Assembly (NCBI GenBank): GCA_024529925.1 | Contig: JAFEUB010001561.1 | Location: forward strand, 147,501-211,500 | From: Ophthalmolycus amberensis | Lineage: Eukaryota > Chordata > Actinopteri > Perciformes > Zoarcidae | Direction of reading: 5' to 3' | DNA length: 64,000 bases | Part shown: in pieces, positions 1-12,800 of the stretch | Layout: each line of letters begins with the position of its first letter | Numbering within the stretch: the first letter of the stretch is position 1 | Translations under genes and position numbers: made by a program | Notes under the pieces: generated by a model | Seen by the model: only the letters and a program-made list of their open reading frames with translations | The model's database searches: none | What the model was told of the DNA's origin: nothing

Positions 1-2957
1 TAGTGATGAAGAGTAGAGCTGCATCATAGTGATGAAGAGTATAGCTGCATCATAGTGATGAAGAGTAGAGCTGCATCATAGTGATGAAGAGTGGAGCTGC
101 ATCATAGTGATGAAGAGTAGAGCTGCATCATAGTGATGAAGAGTAGAGCTGGGTCATAGTGATGAAGAGTAGAGCTGCATCATAGTGATGAAGAGTAGAG
201 CTGCATCATAGTGATGAAGAGTAGAGCTGCATCATAGTGATGAAGAGTAGAGCTGCATCATGGTGATGAAGAGTAGAGCTGCATCATAGTGATGAAGAGT
301 AGAGCTGGGTCATAGTGATGAAGAGTAGAGCTGCATCATAGTGATGAAGAGTAGAGCTGCATCATAGCGATGAAGAGTAGAGCTGCGTCATAGCGATGAA
401 GAGTAGAGCTGCGTCATAGCGATGAAGAGTAGAGCTGCATCATAGTGATGAAGAGTAGAGCAGCATCATAGTGATGAAGAGTAGAGCTGCGTCATAGTGA
501 TGAAGAGTAGAGCAGCATCATAGCGATGAAGAGTAGAGCAGCATCATAGCGATGAAGAGTAGAGCTGCGTCATAGCGATGAAGAGTAGAGCAGCGTCATA
601 GCGATGAAGAGTAGAGCAGCATCATAGCGATGAAGAGTAGAGCTGCATCACAGCGATGAAGAGTAGAGCAGCATCATAGTGATGAAGAGTAGAGCAGCAT
701 CATAGTGATGAAGAGTAGAGCAGCATCATAGTGATGAAGAGTAGAGCTGCATCATAGTGATGAAGAGTAGAGCTGCGTCATAGTGATGAAGAGTAGAGCT
801 GGGTCACCATCATCACCTCTGAGTTACAGCATCATAGTGATGAAGAGTAGAGCTGCGTCATAGTGATGAAGAGTAGAGCTGCATCATAGTGATGAAGAGT
901 AGAGCTGGGTCATAGTGATGAAGAGTAGAGCTGGGTCATAGTGATGAAGAGTAGAGCTGCATCATAGTGATGAAGAGTAGAGCTGCATCATAGCGATGAA
1001 GAGTAGAGCTGCGTCATAGCGATGAAGAGTAGAGCTGCATCATAGCGATGAAGAGTAGAGCTGCATCATAGTGATGAAGAGTAGAGCAGCATCATAGTGA
1101 TGAAGAGTAGAGCAGCATCATAGTGATGAAGAGTAGAGCAGCATCATAGCGATGAAGAGTAGAGCTGCATCATAGCGCTGAAGAGTAGAGCTGCATCATA
1201 GTGATGAAGAGTAGAGCAGCATCATAGTGATGAAGAGTAGAGCAGCATCATAGCGATGAAGAGTAGAGCTGCATCATAGTGATGAAGAGTAGAGCAGCAT
1301 CATAGTGATGAAGAGTAGAGCAGCATCATAGTGATGAAGAGTAGAGCTGCATCATAGTGATGAAGAGTAGAGCTGGGTCATAGTGATGAAGAGTAGAGCT
1401 GGGTCATAGTGATGAAGAGTAGAGCAGCATCATAGTGATGAAGAGTAGAGCTGCATCATAGTGATGAAGAGTAGAGCTGCATCATAGTGATGAAGAGTAG
1501 AGCTGCATCATAGTGATGAAGAGTAGAGCTGCATCATAGTGATGAAGAGTAGAGCTGCATCATAGTGATGAAGAGTAGAGCTGCATCATGGTGATGAAGA
1601 GTAGAGCAGCATCATAGTGATGAAGAGTAGAGCTATGTCACCTTCATCACCTCTGAGTTACAGCATCATAGTGATGAAGAGTAGAGCTGGGTCACCTTCA
1701 TCACCTCTGAGTTACAGCATCATAGTGATGAAGAGTAGAGCTGCATCATAGTGATGAAGAGTAGAGCTGCATCATAGTGATGAAGAGTAGAGCTGCATCA
1801 TAGTGATGAAGAGTAGAGCTGCATCATAGTGATGAAGAGTAGAGCTGCATCATGGTGATGAAGAGTAGAGCAGCATCATAGTGATGAAGAGTAGAGCTGC
1901 ATCATAGCGATGAAGAGTAGAGCTGCGTCATAGCGATGAAGAGTAGAGCTGCGTCATAGCGATGAAGAGTAGAGCAGCATCATAGTGATGAAGAGTAGAG
2001 CTGCATCATAGTGATGAAGAGTAGAGCAGCATCATAGTGATGAAGAGTAGAGCAGCATCATAGTGATGAAGAGTAGAGCTGCATCATAGTGATGAAGAGT
2101 AGAGCTGGGTCATAGTGATGAAGAGTAGAGCTGCATCATAGTGATGAAGAGTAGAGCAGCATCATAGTGATGAAGAGTAGAGCAGCATCATAGTGATGAA
2201 GAGTAGAGCTGCATCATAGTGATGAAGAGTAGAGCAGCATCATAGTGATGAAGAGTAGAGCTGGATCATAGTGATGAAGAGTAGAGCTGCATCATAGTGA
2301 TGAAGAGTAGAGCTGCATCATAGTGATGAAGAGTAGAGCTGCATCATAGTGATGAAGAGTAGAGCAGCATCATAGTGATGAAGAGTAGAGCTGGTCATAG
2401 TGATGAAGAGTAGAGCTGCATCATAGTGATGAAGAGTAGAGCTGCATCATCGTGATGAAGAGTAGAGCTGCGTCATAGTGATGAAGAGTAGAGCTGCATC
2501 ATAGTGATGAAGAGTAGAGCTGCATCATAGTGATGAAGAGTAGAGCAGCATCATAGTGATGAAGAGTAGAGCTGGTCATAGTGATGAAGAGTAGAGCTGC
2601 ATCATAGTGATGAAGAGTAGAGCTGCATCATCGTGATGAAGAGTAGAGCTGGTCATAGTGATGAAGAGTAGAGCAGCATCATAGTGATGAAGAGTAGAGC
2701 TGGTCATAGTGATGAAGAGTAGAGCTGCATCATAGTGATGAAGAGTAGAGCTGCATCATCGTGATGAAGAGTAGAGCTGGTCATAGTGATGAAGAGTAGA
2801 GCAGCATCATAGTGATGAAGAGTAGAGCTGGTCATAGTGATGAAGAGTAGAGCTGGTCATAGTGATGAAGAGTAGAGCAGCATCATAGTGATGAAGAGTA
2901 GAGCTGGTCATAGTGATGAAGAGTAGAGCTGGTCATAGTGATGAAGAGTAGAGCTGC
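1..2957. repeat. 26-bp minisatellite, about 110 copies
   Basis: Tandem units of about 26 bp built around GTGATGAAGAGTAGAGC, with variants at a few positions (CTGCATCATAG, CAGCATCATAG, CTGGGTCATAG, CTGGTCATAG). A longer spacer containing CACCTCTGAGTTACAG interrupts it near 805-835 and 1640-1720. That spacer also lies beside the short version of this repeat inside the TIR element at 21193-22168. The array lies in the csf1r intron after coding exon 13 and continues off the left edge. Confidence 0.95.
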
Positions 2958-3262
2958 ATCACATGCTCTGACTGTGATGAAGACTCAACACACACATGTA
3001 GATGAACGTGTGAAACATGTTGTTCTGTTCACAGCAGTGGAACGTTTCACACACAGTTACACACTGAGCACAGATATAGAAGAGATAGAACTGCTGCTGT
3101 GTGAAGAGAACACTGCTGCTAACAACAACCTGATGTGTTTAACTTGTTCACACACAATGTTATTCACCTGTTGTTCATAGAGCAGCACTTTAAAATAAAA
3201 GTGCACAATACACTACTTATGAATTCATTATTGAAATTCTAACAATTCTAACAATCGCGATT
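2930..3262 (+). mobile_element. Partial copy A of a TIR element carrying the 26-bp repeat
   Basis: From the last 26-bp units to about 3260 the sequence is nearly identical to the inner-right part of the element at 21193-22168 and, inverted, to 6798-7827. The terminal inverted repeat is lost and an AT microsatellite follows. The 80-codon frame here is also seen in other copies but shows no recognised domain, so I treat it as non-coding. Confidence 0.75.
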
Positions 3263-3265
3263 ATA

Positions 3266-3267
<2 letters not shown>

Positions 3268-3312
<45 letters not shown>
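3268..3312. repeat. (AT)n microsatellite
   Basis: Uninterrupted AT dinucleotide run between the truncated TIR element and csf1r coding exon 13, within the downstream intron. Confidence 0.95.
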
Positions 3313-3315
<3 letters not shown>

Positions 3316-3345
3316 GATATATACTATATACAATCATTGCATCAC

Positions 3346-3644
3346 CTCCTCGAGTGCAGGCTCCCAATAGGTTGACGATGTTGTCATGGTAACCAAGATG
3401 GCCGAGGATCTTGAGCTCCGACATCAGAGCGTTGCGTTCCTCTGAGTGAGCGCTCGCTGTTCACGAAACATAAGAAACGTGAATCCCAAGAACAACAACG
3501 ATGATGATGATGGTGATGATGATGGTGATGATGTAGACTCACGTTTGAGCATCTTGACGGCGACCCGTGTGGCATCGTCGGTTCCCAGACCGTACGCCGT
3601 TGCCTCGACGACCTTCCCAAACGCTCCCGAACCCACAACAGCAC
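3346..3644 (-). CDS. csf1r: csf1r coding exons 12-13: start of kinase N-lobe
   Basis: Exon 12 (3644-3543) encodes the glycine-rich loop GSGAFGKVVEATAYG and the ATP-binding lysine in VAVKMLK. Exon 13 (3456-3346) encodes the alpha-C helix region ERNALMSELKILGHLG and NIVNLLGACTRG. Both enter and leave in phase 1. The exon 13 acceptor was placed at AACAG before CGAGCG, because a later AG would drop residues equivalent to the conserved segment between lysine and helix C. Confidence 0.9.
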
Positions 3645-6600
3645 CTGATAGACAGAGAGGGGGGCAATTAAACCCCATGATTGAGAGCAGTTTAACTCTC
3701 TTAACTCGTTTATGCTTCAGCTCCAGCGCGTCAGATCGAATGACAAACGATAGATTATCAAATGTTTTGATGATTCATTTTCTGCCTAATTGACTTGTCA
3801 GATGTTACATTGACTTGTCAGATGTTAAATTGACTTGTCAGATGTTAAATTGACTTGTCAGATGTTAAATTGACTTGTCAGATGTTAAATTGACTTGTCA
3901 GATGTTACATTGATTTGTCAGATGTTAAATTGACTTGTCAGATGTTAAATTGACTTGTCAGATGTTACATTGACTTGTCAGATGTTAAATTGACTTGTCA
4001 GATGTTAAATTGACTTGTCAGATGTTACATTGACTTGTCAGATGTTACATTGACTTGTCAGATGTTACATTGACTTGTCAGATGTTAAATTGACTTGTCA
4101 GATGTTACATTGACTTGTCAGATGTTAAATTGACTTGTCAGATGTTAAATTGACTTGTCAGATGTTAAATTGACTTGTCAGATGTTAAATTGACTTGTCA
4201 GATGTTAAATGGACTTGTTAGATGTTAAATTGACTTGTTAGATGTTAAATTGACTTGTCAGATGTTAAATTGACTTGTCAGATGTTAAATTGACTTGTTA
4301 GATGTTAAATTGACTTGTCAGATGTTAAATTGACTTGTCAGATGTTACATTGACTTGTCAGATGTTACATTGACTTGTCAGATGTTAAATTGACTTGTCA
4401 GATGTTAAATTGACTTGTCAGATGTTACATTGACTTGTCAGATGTTACATTGACTTGTCAGATGTTACATTGACTTGTCAGATGTTAAATTGACTTGTCA
4501 GATGTTAAATTGACTTGTCAGATGTTAAATTGACTTGTCAGATGTTACATTGACTTGTCAGATGTTAAATTGACTTGTCAGATGTTAAATTGACTTGTCA
4601 GATGTTAAATTGACTTGTCAGATGTTAAATGGACTTGTTAGATGTTAAATTGACTTGTTAGATGTTAAATTGACTTGTCAGATGTTAAATTGACTTGTCA
4701 GATGTTAAATTGACTTGTTAGATGTTAAATTGACTTGTCAGATGTTAAATTGACTTGTTAGATGTTAAATTGACTTGTCAGATGTTAAATTGACTTGTTA
4801 GTGACTTGTTTTTTTTTTTTTTAAGTTTGACTAATAATAAAAAAAATATCCCCATAGTCGAAATTATGAGATAGAAAGTCGAAGTTATTAGATAGAAAGT
4901 CATAACTAGAAAGTCATAATTCTGAGATAGAAAGTCAAAGTTATGAGATAGAAAGTCAAAAAGATGATAGAAAGTCAAAATTATGAGATTGAGATTGACA
5001 GTCAAAATTATGAGATTGAAAGTCAAAATGATGAGATTGACAATCAAAATTATGAGATTGAAAGTCAAAAAGATGAGATTGAAAGTCAAAATTATGAAAT
5101 AGAAAGTCAAAATTATGAGATACTTAAACAGTTAGAAGCAGCTCTTTGACTGTACATTTGACATGGAAATGTATTGTGAGTACTTTGAAGACTACTTTAA
5201 ACTGTGAATGCAGAGAGTTAGTTAACAATATGTTTTGAGTAGTTACATTTACAACCGGCCCTTTGTGGGCGACCATGATGCTGATGTGGCCCGGAGTGAA
5301 AATGAGTTTGAGACCCCTGTGTTAGATGTTAAACGTTTGTTACCGAGGTGGAGTTTGTCTCGAGGAAACTCCCACTCCTGGTCGTACGGAAGCTGAAGAG
5401 GGTCAATAAAGGTGTAGTTGTTCCCGTCGGTGTTCTCGATGATCTTCCAGCGGATCTCATATTTGGGTTTCTGAGAGAAGAAGAAGAAACATTTTAGTGA
5501 TGAGTCAGAGTTCTCCGTCAGTGTTTGTATGAAAATATTAAATTGAATTTCTAAATGGCAAAATCATAATGTTACGAGACTTAATATTATTATGAAACAG
5601 AGAACAAAGAGGAGCCGTTGTGATTCACTGTATTGGTTGTTGTGTTTCACATTTGAAGAAGCAGAGAGACATGCTAGCAGTTAGCATCTGCTAACAGACA
5701 GTTAGCATGAATGCTTCTTTGTTTTGGTCGTAAAGAGAAATAAAGTCCCTAAAAGTAAAACAAAGTCTCAGCCGGTGTTCATTTAGATTTAGTCTTCATA
5801 TGAAAATGCTTATTAGTTGTAGTTTCTATTTTTAATTTTAATCTTTGATCCTTTTAGTCTATTATCAGCTATTTTAGATTTAATCTTATAGATATTAAAC
5901 ATTTTCAGTCAAATCTAGTCGAGCCAAAACAATAATTTAGTTATTTAAGTCAAACTTATTTCACGTAAGAAGTTATTGTTGTTTTAATATTGTCTGATGA
6001 TTAATGAACAGTTTCTCTTCATGTGTTTTGTTTGAATAAAGGTTTGATTACAAACTATCTCCAGCTGTGGTGTTGGTCCATGGTATATACTTGAATGTAT
6101 TATTTATTATTATCATTATAAACATACCTGTCTCCACTTGTAAGAGACGACCAATAGGAGCAGCAGGAGGAGCACAGCTGCACTCAGAGCTCCAATCAGA
6201 GCCGGAGTGAAGAACCTTTGATCTTTTAAAACTCCTAAAAACACAGAAACATTATTTAATAAGAGTTAAGATGATACATATTATTATAGATTATAATAAA
6301 ACACCTACGATGGTTAAAGACTTGTCGAGACTCTCCCATCATGTTGGAGGCGACACACTCAGCAGTGACATCACCAGCTGGCCGAGGGAGGGTCTGCTGG
6401 TTCCTCAATTCCTGTTCCTGTGAGGTCACAACATCTGGAGGAGGCTGATGATCGGTGACGTCTCCACACCTGCAGACGAGGAGAAGGGCGGTTTGCTTGA
6501 ACTCGTTTTATTCTCTTTCATTCTCCACAACGTCAGAGGTTTGATTTAATTTATGCTGATTTGTTTTATCTTGAGTTCCTCATGAAAACTAACAGTTTTA

Positions 6601-6768
6601 TTATTAATAAAGATCATCAACCAAGGAGGTTTATTTTTAACATTATTATTACTAATGATGGAAACTTAACATAATCGAAACATCTCCGCCATAAATTGGG
6701 GTATAAATACTCTAGAATGCAGGAAAGGAAGTGTTTGATGTTCAAAATTTCTGTTGAGAACCCACCTG

Positions 6769-6804
<36 letters not shown>

Positions 6805-9800
6805 GCAACGATTACAATTTTTTATCGCGATTAATCGCATGATTTTCTGCAATTAATCGCAGAAAATGTGAAAATGAATTGCATTATGTGCAAAGTTCAA
6901 CAAACTTTTGTTTTGAAAGTGCTGCTCTATGAACAACAGGTGAATAACATTGTGTGTAAACACTTTAAACACATCAGGTTGTTGTTAGCAGCAGTGTTCT
7001 CTTCACACAGCAGCAGTTCTATCTCTTCTATATCTGTGCTCAGTGTGTGACTGTGTGTGAAACGTTCCACTGCTGTGAACAGAACAACATGTTTCACACG
7101 TTCATCTACATGTGTGTGTTGAGTCTTCATCACAGTCAGAGCATGTGATGCAGCTCTACTCTTCATCACTATGACCAGCTCTACTCTTCATCACTATGAT
7201 GCAGCTCTACTCTTCATCACTATGATGCTGTAACTCAGAGGTGATGAAGGTGACCAAGTGATGTCCAGTAGTCTCCAGTGAGAGCAGCAGCTGCTGCTCG
7301 TTGTAACGCGTGGCTTTAGTCGTCCTCTCCTTTAACACAACTCGTGTGTTCTTCTGGTGACGGTGCGTCTTGAGGCTCATACGTGACGTCTTGAGGCTCA
7401 TACGTGACGTCTTGAGGCTCATACGTGGCGTCTTGAGGCTCATACGTGACGTCATTCGCTGAGATCCTAAAGCTGCGTTCACACCAAACGAGACGTGAAC
7501 GCAGCTTGAGAACGTTCCTCAGACCGACATCTTCCACAACACTCACCTGCAGTTTGTCTCCACTTCTCTGCAGCATCTGTTAGCTTGTGTTGCTTTAGTT
7601 TATCTAAACTCCTCCCACACGCTGCATCAACGCAGTCTGAAGACGTCCTCCACCGCTTGTTTGGGTGATTTGCTGCATCAACGGTGTTTATTACATTTAA
7701 GTGATACTTCAGACTCAAAGTACTCCGTTGATAAGAAAAAAAAAACTGCGTTAATGCGTGATAAAATTGTCGGCGTTAATTAATTAATGCATTAACACGA
7801 TAACAATGCGTTAACTTGCCCAGCCCTAATATATATATATATATACATATATGTGTATATACATATATGTGTATATATACACATATATATCATTTTGAAG
7901 AACAGTGTGAGATAGAATCTCTCGTCTCTAATAAGGATTAATTAACAATCAACACACCTAAACTTCACAGGATGTTGTTTATAATGAACTACCTGTTGAG
8001 GATGCTGACAGTTATTCAGTTAATTTATATACATACGTGTCGGTGACCCCGGGGCAGATGAACCAGAGGATTGTGGGTAACGGATATCCAGAGCTGTAGC
8101 AGGTCAGAGTGTCGTTCTGCACACTGATGACGGCTTTCGGAGAACCTGAAGGAACATGTTTTAGTTTGATGAGAAGATTTAAACAGCAACAGAAGTCTAA
8201 AATAAAGAACAAAATTTTATGAATGAAAGTAAAGTTGACTTTATTTAATACGACTCAACAGAGAAAACAGAACTCAGTAGTTCTGACCCAGACAACAGAC
8301 CCCGAAGCCTTTACTTCAGTACTTCAGTACATGGGTAGGCGGTAAATAGACTGTACTTGTATAACTGTACTTGTGTTTCCTATTTCTAGTCTTCTGACCA
8401 CTCAAAGCTCTTTAACACTACACGTCATCATTCACTCATTCATACACTGATGGGAGGAGCTACTTTTGAAGGTGACACCTGTCCATCAGGACTAACTAAC
8501 ATTCATATGGGAGCAATTAAAGATTAAATGCCTTGCTCAAGGACACATTGACATGGACTAGTGGATAAAAGGACGACCCGCTCTTCCACTGAGCCACAGT
8601 CGACCCAAGAAGAACAGGAGAGATCAGAGAAACCAGGACACTAGGAAATCCCTGGACCTCTTCACAGAGCGGGCGAACACAAGGTTTAAATACTGTGGCA
8701 GGTGATGGTGATGAGACAGGTGGGATCAATAAGGGGGCGGGGCAGACAATCACAGTAGCGGGAAAACACATAAAGACAGGAAGTGAAGTGACCTGAAACG
8801 AGAGGAGAGCTAAGAAACACAAAATAAAACAGGAAGTAAAGATAACTGATAAAATAAGAGAACAAAACTGATTTACAGGTCGTCAAAGCTTAGAGATCAT
8901 TTGATAATCAGAAGAAGAAAAAGGGGAAGCTGCAGCATCAGGAAAGAAGAGGAAGAAGAAGAAGAAGATGAGGATCAGGGGGAAAGGCTTCTTACGGTAG
9001 ATTCGGAGGTCGATGTTCTTCGTGCCGTTGAAGAACGAGTTGACAAAGTGGAACGAGTATTGACCTCGATCCTCCTGACGAATCCGCCGCAGCAGCAAGC
9101 TGGCCTCCGACCTGCAACACCAACAATATATATCTATAAAACTAATAACCGACAACAACAGACCTTCATATGAACAACACCAACAATATATATCTATAAA
9201 ACTAACAACCTACAACAACAGACCTTCATATGAACAACACCAACAATATATATCTATAAAACGAATAACTGACAACAACAGACATTCATATGAACAACAC
9301 CAACAATATATATCTATAAAACTAACAACCTACAACAACAGACATTCATATGAACAACACCAACAATATATATCTATAAAACTAACAACCTACAACAACA
9401 GACCTTCATATGAACAACACCAACAATATATATCTATAAAACTAACAACCTACAACAACAGACCTTCATATGAACAACACCAACAATATATATCTATAAA
9501 ACTAATAACCTACAACAACAGACCTTCATATGAACAACACCAACAATACATATCTATAAAACTAATAACCGACAACAACAGTCCTTCATATGAACAACAC
9601 CAACAATATATATCTATAAAACTAATAACCTACAACAGACCTTCATATGAACAACACCAACAATACATATCTATAAAACTAATAACCGACAACAACAGAC
9701 CTTCATATGAACAACACCAACAATATATATCTATAAAACTAATAACCTACAACAGACCTTCATATGAACAACACCAACAATACATATCTATAAAACTAAT

Positions 9801-12800
9801 AACCAACAACAACAGACATTCATATGAACAACACCAACAATATATATCTGTAAAACTAACAACCTACAACAACAGACCTTCATATGAACAACACCAACAA
9901 TATATATCTATATAACTAATAACCTAAACAACAGACCTTCATATGAACAACACCAACAATATATATCTATAAAACTAATAACCGACAACAACAGACATTC
10001 ATATGAACACCAACAATATATATCTATAAAACTAATAACCTACAACAACAGACCTTCATATGAACAACACCAACAATATATATCTATAAAACTAATAACC
10101 TACAACAACAGACCTTCATATGAACAACACCAACAATATATATCTATAAAACTAATAACCTACAACAACAGACGTTCATATGAACAACACCAACAATATA
10201 TATCTATAAAACTAATGACCTACAACAACAGACCTTCATATGAACAACACCAACAATATATATCTATAAAACTAATAACCAACAACAACAGACCTTCATA
10301 TGAACAACACCAACAATATATATCTATAAAACTAATAACCGACAACAACAGACATTCATATGAACAACACCAACAATATATATATATCTATAAAACTAAT
10401 GACCAACAACAACAGACCTTCATATGAACAACACCAACAATATCTATATATAAAACTAATAACCGACAACAGACCTTCATATGAACAACACCAACAATAT
10501 ATATCTATAAAACTAATAACCTACAACAACAGACATTCATATGAACAACACCAACAATATATATCTATAAAATTAATAACCTACAACAATAGACCTTCAT
10601 ATGAACAACACCAACAATATATATCTATAAAACTAATGACCTACAACAACAGACCTTCATATGAACAACACCAACAATATATATCTATAAAACTAATGAC
10701 CTACAACAACAGACCTTCATATGAACAACACCAACAATATATATCTAGAAAACTAATAACCGACAACAACAGACATTCATATGAACACCAACAATATATA
10801 TCTATAAAACTAATAACCTACAACAACAGACCTTCATATGAACAACACCAACAATATATATCTATAAAACTAATGACCTACAACAACAGACATTCATATG
10901 AACAACACCAACAATATATATCTATAAAACTAATAACCAACAACAACAGACCTTCATATGAACAACACCAACAATATATATCTATAAAACTAATAACCGA
11001 CAACAACAGACATTCATATGAACAACACCAACAATATATATATATCTATAAAACTAATGACCAACAACAACAGACCTTCATATGAACAACACCAACAATA
11101 TATATATATAAAACTAATAACCGACAACAACAGACCTTCATATGAACAACACCAACAATATATATCTATAAAACTAATAACCTACAACAACAGACATTCA
11201 TATGAACAACACCAACAATATATATCTATAAAACTAATAACCTACAACAATAGACCTTCATATGAACAACACCAACAATATATATCTATAAAACTAATGA
11301 CCTACAACAACAGACCTTCATATGAACAACACCAACAATATATATCTATAAAACTAATGACCTACAACAACAGACCTTCATATGAACAACACCAACAATA
11401 TATATCTATAAAACTAATAACCGACAACAACAGACCTTCATATGAACAACACCAACAATATATATCTATAAAACTAATAACCTACAACAGACCTTCATAT
11501 GAACAACACCAACAATATATATCTAGAAAACTAATAACCGACAACAACAGACCTTCATATGAACAACACCAACAATATATATCTATAAAACTAATAACCT
11601 ACAACAACAGACCTTCATATGAACAACACCAACAATATATATCTATAAAACTAATAACCTAAACAACAGACCTTCATATGAACAACACCAACAATATATA
11701 TCTATAAAACTAATAACCTACAACAATAGACCTTCATATGAACAACACCAACAATATATATCTATAAAACTAATAACCAACAACAACAGACCTTCATATG
11801 AACAACACCAACAATATATATCTATAAAACTAATAACCTACAACAACAGACCTTCATATGAACAACACCAACAATATATATCTATAAAACTAATAACCGA
11901 CAACAACAGACCTTCATATGAACAACACCAACAATATATATCTGTAAAACTAATAACTGACAACAACAGACCTTCATATGAACAACACCAACAATATATA
12001 TCTATAAAACTAATAACCGACAACAACAGACCTTCATATGAACAACACCAACAATATATATCTGTAAAACTAATAACCGACAACAACAGACCTTCATATG
12101 AACAACACCAACAATATATATCCATAAAACTAATAACCTACAACAACAGACCTTCATATGAACAACACCAACAATATATATCTATACCTAACTAATAACC
12201 TATAACAATAGAACTTCATATCAACAGCACCTCCTCATGGTGGTGCAGCAGGTCTACAAATGTGAGAATGCTAGCGTGTGTTTGTTAGCATGCTAACCTG
12301 TAGCCGTTAGCAGCGTAGTGCTCCTGGTACACCGTATAGTTGTTATTATTGACGTGTGTCGTCGTTGTCCAGCGCTGGCTCCTGATTGGAGGATACGCTT
12401 CGATCACAAAGGTCAACGTCACATCTCGACCTTCGTACACCTCCACCGTGCTACCGTCGCTAACGTTAGCACCGCTAGCCCCATTCACAGCCAGCTGATT
12501 GATGCTAAAGTTAGCAAGAATTTTTCCATTCACTTCCAGGGTACCGCTGCTAACGTTAGCTTCTAGCTCTCCTTGCACCTCCGTTAGCATGCTGCTAACA
12601 TTAGCACCCAGGCTGTCATTGACCTCTATGGTCTTAGCGTTAGCGTTAGCTTGATGCATCGGCTGCAGGTAGATCCTCAGGTAGGCACGGTCTGGTGAGG
12701 AAGACGATGAAGAGGAGAGACAGTTAATATTAAGTCTGTCCATCATTATGATTATAGGCTCATTTGATAGATTCTCTTACCCAGAACTCTGAGCTGTGTG

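Noticed and set aside
1..2957. Possible CRISPR-like repeat-spacer array
   Set aside because: Units are directly tandem without unique spacers and the context is a vertebrate intron. The same applies to all other arrays here.
2938..3180. 80-codon frame near-identical to the minus-strand frame at 6927-7169, suggesting a conserved protein
   Set aside because: Similarity is explained by copies of the same transposable element; the third copy at 21823-22131 reads differently because of indels, and no domain is recognisable.
10360..11662. Two long overlapping open frames (241 and 214 codons) with an SYEQHQQYISIKL-like repeat
   Set aside because: They are read straight through the 60-bp intronic minisatellite; the unit is a multiple of three, so stops are absent by chance. 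No start context or flanking gene signal.
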